Part shown: one piece after another, positions 1 through 4,472 of the stretch
How positions within the stretch are numbered: the stretch's first letter is position 1
How the letters are laid out: each line of letters starts with the position of its first letter
Assembly (NCBI GenBank): GCA_002712845.1
Contig: PAUV01000092.1
Location: forward strand, 17,061 to 24,667
Length of the DNA: 7,607 nucleotides
Reading direction: 5' to 3'
Source of the DNA: Rhodopirellula sp.
GTDB taxonomy: Bacteria; Planctomycetota; Planctomycetia; Pirellulales; Pirellulaceae
Notes under the pieces: model-generated
Databases searched by the model: none
What the model was told of the DNA's origin: nothing
The model's input: only the letters and a program-made list of their open reading frames with translations
Program-made: the position numbers and the translations under genes

Positions 1-13
1 AACGGCTAGACGG

Positions 14-64
14 TTACTTTTCCGGCCTCTTCTTCGGACGTGAGTCTTCCTCTTTAGGCATCAT
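14..64 (-). other. Short charged reading frame downstream of the membrane ORF
   Basis: ATGATG at 64-59 on the minus strand opens a 16-residue frame, MMPKEEDSRPKKRPEK, ending in TAA at 16-14. The same frame is open upstream to about position 133, where it would read LIREANLPDQ just before the two methionines. The lysine/arginine/glutamate content looks like the cytoplasmic tail of a small membrane protein. It starts 4 nt after the TGA of the frame at 69-263. It could be a coupled micro-peptide, the shifted tail of that protein, or noise. Confidence 0.15.
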
Positions 65-68
65 TTGG

Positions 69-263
69 TCAGGTAAGTTGGCCTCCCTGATCAGACCATG
101 ACACCGTGAACGCTGAGACCCACACACCACTCAATCCCAGCAATCCGGCCACGACGACAGCCCAAACCAGAAGCCGGGAGTTTTCTTCACCCAAAGGGCA
201 AGAATCGAATAGGAAGAGCCGATAGCCACGAAGAGGGGCAATTTTGTGAAAATCATTGCCCAT
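69..263 (-). CDS. Possible small single-pass membrane protein (64 aa), weak call
   Basis: This frame would encode 64 residues: about 30 mixed polar residues, a hydrophobic stretch at roughly residues 31-52 that could be one membrane helix (it includes LLVWAVVVAGLLGLSGVWV), and a short polar tail. I do not recognise the family. The ATG at 263 has no Shine-Dalgarno sequence at a useful distance. The frame stays open upstream to about 312 but offers no ATG, GTG or TTG there. It ends in TGA at 69-71, and a charged frame continues just downstream in another register (14-64). It may therefore be a real small membrane gene, a gene broken by a frameshift, or chance. It lies divergently from the sensor gene at 486. 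Confidence 0.28.
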   Translation of the reverse strand: MGNDFHKIAPLRGYRLFLFDSCPLGEENSRLLVWAVVVAGLLGLSGVWVSAFTVSWSDQGGQLT

Positions 264-282
264 CTTGTAGAAGTCGGCACCT

Positions 283-311
283 GTGACAAAACATGCCTTG
301 TTCCCTATGAT
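283..311 (+). promoter_or_regulatory. Candidate sigma70-type promoter for the PAS-GAF-receiver gene
   Basis: A GTGACA box at 283-288 (5 of 6 matches to TTGACA) is followed after exactly 17 nt by TATGAT at 306-311 (5 of 6 matches to TATAAT). Transcription would start near 318 and give a leader of about 165 nt before the ATG at 486. This is the best promoter match I found in the window. Planctomycete promoters often diverge from the E. coli consensus, so the match is suggestive only. Confidence 0.5.
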
Positions 312-335
312 TCAAAGTGGTGTCAGAACGTTGGG

Positions 336-422
336 CCCCCACCGTGTTTCACGGTTTGTTCATAGGGGGTCGATTGCTTTGTTCTGTGCCGGGCGGCAAC
401 AGCCCAATCGTGAGCGATCACG
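336..422 (+). promoter_or_regulatory. Structured 5' leader: stacked hairpins upstream of the sensor gene
   Basis: Several helices can be drawn in the predicted untranslated leader. CCCCC at 336-340 can pair with GGGGG at 365-369. Inside it, ACCGTG at 341-346 pairs perfectly with CACGGT at 350-355 across a 3-nt loop. GGGC at 391-394 can pair with GCCC at 402-405. CGTGA at 409-413 pairs with TCACG at 418-422 across GCGA, which is a GNRA-type tetraloop. I do not recognise a known riboswitch class. The pairing is visible in the sequence; a regulatory role is inference. Confidence 0.35.
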
Positions 423-444
423 CTTCGGCTTAGTCGTGAATCCA

Positions 445-464
445 CGTCTTGGAGTGCCAAGACG
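445..464 (+). repeat. Perfect 8-bp hairpin just upstream of the sensor gene ribosome binding site
   Basis: CGTCTTGG at 445-452 and CCAAGACG at 457-464 are exact reverse complements separated by AGTG. The hairpin ends 9 nt before the Shine-Dalgarno sequence and 21 nt before the start codon. No T-run follows it, so it is not an intrinsic terminator. A competing short stem, CGTG at 435-438 with CACG at 443-446, uses the first bases of this one. It could affect ribosome access or mRNA stability, or be a protein-binding palindrome. Confidence 0.5.
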
Positions 465-473
465 GGTTGTGAT

Positions 474-482
474 AGGAGAAGG
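474..482 (+). promoter_or_regulatory. Ribosome binding site for the sensor gene
   Basis: AGGAGAAGG lies immediately upstream of ATG at 486, with 7 nt between the AGGAG core and the start codon. This fixes the start at 486. It also argues against the overlapping open frame at 283-489 being the functional gene in this stretch. Confidence 0.75.
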
Positions 483-485
483 TCG

Positions 486-2261
486 ATGAATCGATCGCCT
501 CAGGCGGTGACACAGTCCATGAGCGAATCAGGCAAATTGATCTGCGTTGGAGATCCGACCACGCTTCCCAGTGAGATCGCACGGGAAAGCGTTATTCTCG
601 TCGATACTTCCATTGCTGTCGTCGACGCTTTGAATGAACCAGCCATTGATGGCGTGTGGATTGCTCGGGACCAGTTGCCTCAAATCAGTGAGCTTCGTGG
701 AATTGCCCAGAGTGGGCTGATGCTGAGAGACATGCCAGAAGGCGTGGCGTTGATGGACTCGGACATGCGCGTGCTGTGGGCGAATGATCGCCTGATTGAA
801 TGGGCCGGTAAGGACAATTTGCCAGTGGCCGGCAGAAATTTCTACGATTTATTGTCGAATCCCGAGATCATGGGACCTGATTTCTGCCCATTCCATACCG
901 CATTGGCCACCAGCGAAGAAAGTACCAGCACGCTGCACAGTGATGGCAACCGGTACTATCAGATTCACGCCGCACCGATCGTGCAAAGCAATCACTCACG
1001 GCAATTGATCGTGACAGTCAGCGACGTTACGGATGAAATCCTCCAACAGCAAAAACTAGCTGCGATCCATCAGGCAGGTCGCGAGCTGGCGGACCTTCGT
1101 CCTACAGAGATTTTCATGATGGAGGTTGACGACAGGATCGACCTTCTGAAAGAGAACATACGCCATTATTTAAGCGATCTACTCAATTTCGAGGTCATTG
1201 AGATACGGCTACTCGAACATGCGACAGGTAATCTCGTTCCGCTGTTGAGCGTTGAGATTGACCAGGATGCATCTGATCGGCAACTCTTTGCACACCCCCA
1301 AGGGAACGGCATTACCGGCTACGTGGCCGCCAGCGGCATGAGCTACGTTTGCCACGACGTCGAGAATGATCCCTTATTCATTCCGGGGACGAGTACATCA
1401 CGCAGTTCCTTAACAGCCCCTTTGATTTTGCACGATCAGGTGCTTGGCACAATCAATGTTGAAAGCCCGGAACCGGCCGCATTCACCGACAGTGACCTCC
1501 AGTTCCTGGAAATCTTCGCTCGCGACGTTGCCTTTGCACTGAACACACTCGAGCTTTTGGTTGCACAAAAAGCCAACACTGCTCAACAATCGTGTGATGC
1601 TATTCACAGCGCAGTGGCGATGCCCGTTGATGAGATCCTAAATGACGCTGTGAATGTGATGGAGGGCTACATTGGGCACAGTCCCGAAGTGGTCGATCGT
1701 TTGCGGCGAATCTTGCACAATGCGCGAGACATCAAGCAGACCATTCAACAGATTGGTCAGCGAATGACACCCCTGGAAGCAGTCCCAGCCGGTGTGCAAT
1801 CACCGCAACACGCAGCGCTGAGAGATAAACGAATCCTTGTAGTTGATGCTGATGAGCAAGTTCGCGAAGACGCGCATCAGTTGCTGGAACGGTACGGTTG
1901 CGTCGTTGAAACTGCACAAAAAGGTGCAGAAGCCGTGATGATGGTTCGCAGCAGTGGAGGTTCAAGCGGCTATGACGTCATTATCAGCGACATACGCTTG
2001 CCCGACTTCAGCGGCTATCAACTCATGTTGCGACTCGGTGACATCATTCACCGGGTACCAATGGTTCTGATGACGGGATTCGGGTACGACCCAGGACATT
2101 CCATCGTGAAAGCACGGCAGAATGGGCTTCACCCGAAATGCGTGCTGTTCAAACCGTTCAGGCTGGACCAGATGATCGACGTCGTGAACACGATACTGGA
2201 TCTCAACAAAAACGATCCGCTACGCCCCAGTTCTGATGCTGATCGCAAGCCAACATCCTGA
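486..2261 (+). CDS. PAS-GAF-receiver signalling protein with a degenerate DHp segment and no kinase ATPase domain
   Basis: This 591-residue soluble protein has no signal peptide or membrane segment, so it should act in the cytoplasm. After a divergent N-terminus there is a PAS domain (about 78-186, MPEGVALMDSDMRVLWAN region) and a GAF domain (about 215-358), recognisable from GNGITGYVA, the DVENDP element, and LTAPL/LGTINVES. A two-helix stretch (about 365-428) resembles a histidine kinase DHp hairpin, and a C-terminal receiver domain follows (about 447-572). In the receiver, D502 is the predicted phosphoacceptor (IISDIRLPD), T530 and K556 match the conserved Thr and Lys, and D454 is one metal-binding acid. 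The position of the second acid is Ala455, with D456 next to it. No HATPase_c domain is present, so it cannot be a complete histidine kinase. It is probably phosphorylated by another kinase, with PAS and GAF sensing small ligands or redox state. The start is fixed by a strong ribosome binding site. The receiver and GAF calls are firm, while the DHp likeness is my inference. Confidence 0.85.
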   Translation: MNRSPQAVTQSMSESGKLICVGDPTTLPSEIARESVILVDTSIAVVDALNEPAIDGVWIARDQLPQISELRGIAQSGLMLRDMPEGVALMDSDMRVLWANDRLIEWAGKDNLPVAGRNFYDLLSNPEIMGPDFCPFHTALATSEESTSTLHSDGNRYYQIHAAPIVQSNHSRQLIVTVSDVTDEILQQQKLAAIHQAGRELADLRPTEIFMMEVDDRIDLLKENIRHYLSDLLNFEVIEIRLLEHATGNLVPLLSVEIDQDASDRQLFAHPQGNGITGYVAASGMSYVCHDVENDPLFIPGTSTSRSSLTAPLILHDQVLGTINVESPEPAAFTDSDLQFLEIFARDVAFALNTLELLVAQKANTAQQSCDAIHSAVAMPVDEILNDAVNVMEGYIGHSPEVVDRLRRILHNARDIKQTIQQIGQRMTPLEAVPAGVQSPQHAALRDKRILVVDADEQVREDAHQLLERYGCVVETAQKGAEAVMMVRSSGGSSGYDVIISDIRLPDFSGYQLMLRLGDIIHRVPMVLMTGFGYDPGHSIVKARQNGLHPKCVLFKPFRLDQMIDVVNTILDLNKNDPLRPSSDADRKPTS

Positions 2262-2263
2262 GT

Positions 2264-2317
2264 CTGGTTATGCTCGCAAGCTGGGTGAAGGCAGCGGTGA
2301 AGCTTGACGAAAACCAG
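2264..2317. repeat. Nested inverted repeat between convergent genes (terminator-like, no T-run)
   Basis: CTGGTT at 2264-2269 is the reverse complement of AACCAG at 2312-2317. Nested inside, CAAGCT at 2277-2282 is the reverse complement of AGCTTG at 2301-2306. An alternative stem pairs AGCTGG at 2279-2284 with CCAGCT at 2314-2319. The element fills most of the 62-nt gap between the stop of the sensor gene and the stop of the opposing receiver gene. Its place suits a bidirectional transcription end, but no T-run follows on either strand, so it is not a standard intrinsic terminator. Confidence 0.3.
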
Positions 2318-2323
2318 CTAGGT

Positions 2324-2752
2324 TCAGTTGCTTTCTTCCATATCCTGGATGTACTGCCGCAAGCGTTCCAACTCGTCCGCGGTTCCCTTGAGCTTAAGCA
2401 TATTCTCAACCCGCTTGAGCAACTCGACCTGATTGACCGGTTTGCTGAGAAAGTCATCCGTACCAGCTGACACAGCACGCTCGATGTCACCCAACTCATT
2501 CAAAGCGGTGACCATCAGGATCATGACACGGCTGGTTTCGGGATTCCCTTTTAGCGTCTCACATACCTCAAATCCGCTCAACCGCGGCATCATGACATCC
2601 AGCAGAACCAGATCAGGATTGAATGATGCGACCTTGTCCAGCGTGTCTTGACCATCAATCGAAGTCTCGATCTCGCAGTCTACATTCACGAGATAAGCCT
2701 CGAGCAATTCCCGATTAGCGTCGTTGTCATCAGCGATCAGAATTCTGTGCAT
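2324..2752 (-). CDS. Stand-alone response regulator (single receiver domain)
   Basis: This 142-residue protein is essentially one CheY-like receiver domain (residues 3-120) with a short charged helix after it (TADELERLRQYIQDMEES). The full active site is visible: acid pair D8-D9 (ILIADDN), phosphoacceptor D52 (VLLDVMMPRLSG), T82 and K104 (LSKPV). It should take a phosphoryl group from a histidine kinase or phosphotransfer protein and act by protein contact, since it has no DNA-binding or enzymatic output domain. I chose ATG at 2752 because the receiver fold begins at residue 3 there. A longer open frame upstream runs into the end of glyA and has no receiver homology. No clear Shine-Dalgarno sequence is seen. 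It lies 73 nt downstream of glyA on the same strand, probably on a shared transcript, and converges with the PAS-GAF-receiver gene. The short tail could be a partner-binding helix. Confidence 0.93.
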   Translation of the reverse strand: MHRILIADDNDANRELLEAYLVNVDCEIETSIDGQDTLDKVASFNPDLVLLDVMMPRLSGFEVCETLKGNPETSRVMILMVTALNELGDIERAVSAGTDDFLSKPVNQVELLKRVENMLKLKGTADELERLRQYIQDMEESN

Positions 2753-2793
2753 TGAACGGATTGAGGGGTACGTCGGGTTAAAAATATCTGGGC

Positions 2794-2821
2794 CCAGCGA
2801 TTCAGAAATCTGAAACGCTGG
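2794..2821 (-). terminator. Hairpin just after the glyA stop; weak or partial terminator
   Basis: CCAGCG at 2794-2799 pairs with CGCTGG at 2816-2821. After one A/A mismatch the stem continues as TTCAG (2801-2805) with CTGAA (2810-2814) around an AAAT loop. On the minus strand it starts 4 nt after the glyA stop codon. A run of five T residues (A at 2780-2784 on the plus strand) follows only after a 9-nt gap, so it is a poor intrinsic terminator. It may reduce read-through into the receiver gene or protect the 3' end of glyA mRNA. Confidence 0.45.
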
Positions 2822-2825
2822 TGGA

Positions 2826-4088
2826 TCAGCAAGCTGGGGCAGTCGCGACTCGTCCCGCGGGAACAGGAAAGTCTTCACACATGTCACGCACTTCGCCACG
2901 GATCTTTTCATGCATCGCAGAATCGTCTGAATTGTTCAACGCCTGCTGGATCCAGACACCCACACGTTTCATTTCCTCTGGACCCATCCCGCGGGTGGTG
3001 AGCGCGGGGGTTCCGATCCGGATCCCCGAAGGATCCATCGGTTTCCGAGTGTCAAACGGAATCATGTTCATGTTGACGGTGATGCCACAGTTGTCCAACA
3101 CTGCCTCAGCCTTCTTTCCGCCAAGTCCAGCAGCGGTGACATCAACGAGCATTAGGTGATTCTCGGTTCCCCCGCTCACAAGAGGCAAGCCGTTGGCCAT
3201 CAGCGTCTCAGCGAGCACCTTTGCATTGTCGATCACCGCCTGCCCGTAGACCTTGAAATCGTCTGCCATGGCTTCACCAAAGCAGACTGCCTTGGCCGCG
3301 ACCACGTGCATGAGCGGACCACCCTGCGTTCCGGGGAATACATTTCGGTTGACTAATTTAAGGTGGTCTTCCTTGCAGAGGATCAGACCACTTCGGGGTC
3401 CCCGCAAAGTTTTGTGCGTCGTTGTGGTGACATAATCGGCGTACGGCACAGGGCTGTTGTGGACCCCTGCAGCAACCAGCCCTGAGTAATGGGCCATATC
3501 AACCAACAATCGGGCACCGACTTCATTTGCAATTTCAGCAAACTTGTCGTGTGGAATTTCGCGAGGATAGGCACTCGCTCCAGCCACAATCAATTTCGGT
3601 TTGTGCTCTCGTGCCAATGAAGCGATTTGATCGAAGTCGAGACGGTGATTTTCCGGATCGACTCCGTAGCTGTGAAAGTTGTAGAGCCGCCCACTGATAT
3701 TCAGCTTCATCCCATGGGTCAGGTGTCCACCTTGAGCCAAATCAAGTCCCAGGACGTGATCCCCCGGTTCCAGACAACTGAGGTACACAGCAGTATTGGC
3801 CTGCGACCCACTGTGAGGCTGCACATTGGCTGCTTCGGCACCGAACAGCTGCCGAGCCCGCTCAAGTGCAATATTCTCCACAACATCGACGTGTTCACAT
3901 CCACCGTAATATCGGCGGCCCGGATATCCCTCGGCGTATTTATTGGTCAGAACGCTGCCAGCGGCCTGCATGATCGCCAAGCTGGTGTAATTTTCGCTGG
4001 CAATCATTTCCAAGCCATCCTGCTGACGGATCGCTTCGGCTTCAATCGCGTCCCAGACTGCTGGATCTTGCTGCTGCAAAGGATTCAT
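2826..4088 (-). CDS. glyA: Serine hydroxymethyltransferase
   Basis: This enzyme is a cytoplasmic pyridoxal-phosphate (PLP) enzyme that interconverts serine plus tetrahydrofolate with glycine plus 5,10-methylene-tetrahydrofolate, the main entry of one-carbon units. The 420-residue length is normal for the family. Family motifs run in order: IASENYTS (about 29-36), [15 protein letters not shown] (49-63), HSGSQAN (92-98), [12 protein letters not shown] (115-126), VDMAHYSGL (196-204), and [14 protein letters not shown] with the PLP-binding lysine K226. [14 protein letters not shown] (354-367) contains R357, which matches the substrate-carboxylate arginine. I chose ATG at 4088 because the usual N-terminus begins there ([19 protein letters not shown]). 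The frame is open for 132 more codons upstream, but that stretch has no glyA similarity and fills the divergent intergenic region. A weak AGG lies 4 nt upstream of the start. All key residues are present. It is followed on the same strand by a receiver protein gene. Confidence 0.98.
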   Translation of the reverse strand: MNPLQQQDPAVWDAIEAEAIRQQDGLEMIASENYTSLAIMQAAGSVLTNKYAEGYPGRRYYGGCEHVDVVENIALERARQLFGAEAANVQPHSGSQANTAVYLSCLEPGDHVLGLDLAQGGHLTHGMKLNISGRLYNFHSYGVDPENHRLDFDQIASLAREHKPKLIVAGASAYPREIPHDKFAEIANEVGARLLVDMAHYSGLVAAGVHNSPVPYADYVTTTTHKTLRGPRSGLILCKEDHLKLVNRNVFPGTQGGPLMHVVAAKAVCFGEAMADDFKVYGQAVIDNAKVLAETLMANGLPLVSGGTENHLMLVDVTAAGLGGKKAEAVLDNCGITVNMNMIPFDTRKPMDPSGIRIGTPALTTRGMGPEEMKRVGVWIQQALNNSDDSAMHEKIRGEVRDMCEDFPVPAGRVATAPAC

Positions 4089-4119
4089 TCGGCCTATTCT
4101 CGATGATAAGGGTGGTGAA

Positions 4120-4133
4120 CCGGGTCTGCCCGG
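4120..4133 (-). repeat. GC-rich hairpin in the predicted glyA leader
   Basis: CCGGG at 4120-4124 and CCCGG at 4129-4133 are perfect reverse complements around a 4-nt loop. It lies 32-45 nt upstream of the glyA ATG. It could tune translation or mRNA stability. I do not recognise it as a known glycine, folate or S-adenosylmethionine (SAM) riboswitch. Confidence 0.35.
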
Positions 4134-4164
4134 CATCGGCACAGGGAAAAACGCCTGTCCATGG

Positions 4165-4193
4165 ATTGTCGGTGTCAATAGGCAGACCGTCAA
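4165..4193 (-). promoter_or_regulatory. Candidate glyA promoter
   Basis: On the minus strand, TTGACG (plus 4188-4193; 5 of 6 matches to the -35 consensus) is followed after 17 nt by GACAAT (plus 4165-4170; 4 of 6, keeping the conserved A2 and T6). It would start transcription near 4158 and give a leader of about 70 nt that contains the hairpin at 4120-4133. The match is moderate. Confidence 0.3.
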
Positions 4194-4267
4194 TGTCCGC
4201 CGCGAGATCACTTCGAAGAGCCGAACCGACCTGTTTTTAATGCACCTTCCGTCGAAACAATGCGAAG

Positions 4268-4319
4268 AAGTAGGAAAGAATGTTTGGATTCCCCCTACTT
4301 TATCGGATAAAACGGTAGG
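4268..4319. promoter_or_regulatory. Competing hairpins sharing a CCTACTT arm in the divergent intergenic region
   Basis: AAGTAGG at 4268-4274 is the exact reverse complement of CCTACTT at 4294-4300. The same arm can instead fold forward: CCTAC (4294-4298) with GTAGG (4315-4319), continuing as TTTAT (4299-4303) with ATAAA (4307-4311) around CGG, with a 3-nt bulge ACG. The two folds cannot form together, a layout like an attenuator or switch. It could lie in the 5' leader of the metalloprotease gene (start 4473) or upstream of the glyA promoter. A further 5-bp hairpin, GTGCT (4322-4326) with AGCAC (4333-4337), follows. A role is inferred only. Confidence 0.35.
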
Positions 4320-4391
4320 TTGTGCTGAACTAAGCACCTTCCCCGCGCGTTGAACGTAGTAGACCTCTCCCGTCCGCTCCAATTCGACTGA

Positions 4392-4420
4392 AAAAGCGTC
4401 GCTTTTCATTGCAACGCTTT
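4392..4420. repeat. Second set of overlapping hairpins upstream of the metalloprotease gene
   Basis: AAAAGC at 4392-4397 pairs with GCTTTT at 4401-4406 around GTC. Alternatively AAAGCGT at 4393-4399 pairs with ACGCTTT at 4414-4420. The two stems exclude each other. A small stem AAGGA (4440-4444) with TCCTT (4451-4455) lies closer to the gene. These sit 18-81 nt before the ATG at 4473, where no Shine-Dalgarno sequence or convincing promoter is visible. Confidence 0.3.
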
Positions 4421-4472
4421 GCTGTGACCTAACCTTCCCAAGGAATCCAATCCTTAATTTTAAGTGTCCGGA

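Noticed and set aside
283..489. 68-codon plus-strand open frame overlapping the sensor start by ATGA
   Set aside because: Its ATG coincides with the candidate -35 box, it has no ribosome binding site, its composition is unremarkable, and it covers the hairpin-rich leader. The ATGA overlap looks accidental.
2753..2911. 53-codon upstream extension of the receiver frame
   Set aside because: It runs through the intergenic hairpin and into the end of glyA in another frame. The receiver domain begins only at the ATG at 2752.
3627..4106. 159-codon plus-strand open frame
   Set aside because: It is antisense to the most conserved part of glyA, so it is a shadow of that gene.
4173..4178. Perfect TTGACA box on the minus strand upstream of glyA
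   Set aside because: At spacings of 16-18 nt there is only GC-rich sequence with no -10-like box. The neighbouring TTGACG/GACAAT pair fits better.
4089..4472. Possible known riboswitch (glycine, folate or SAM) controlling glyA
   Set aside because: Hairpins are present but I could not match any conserved core of those classes by eye. A covariance-model search would be needed to claim one.
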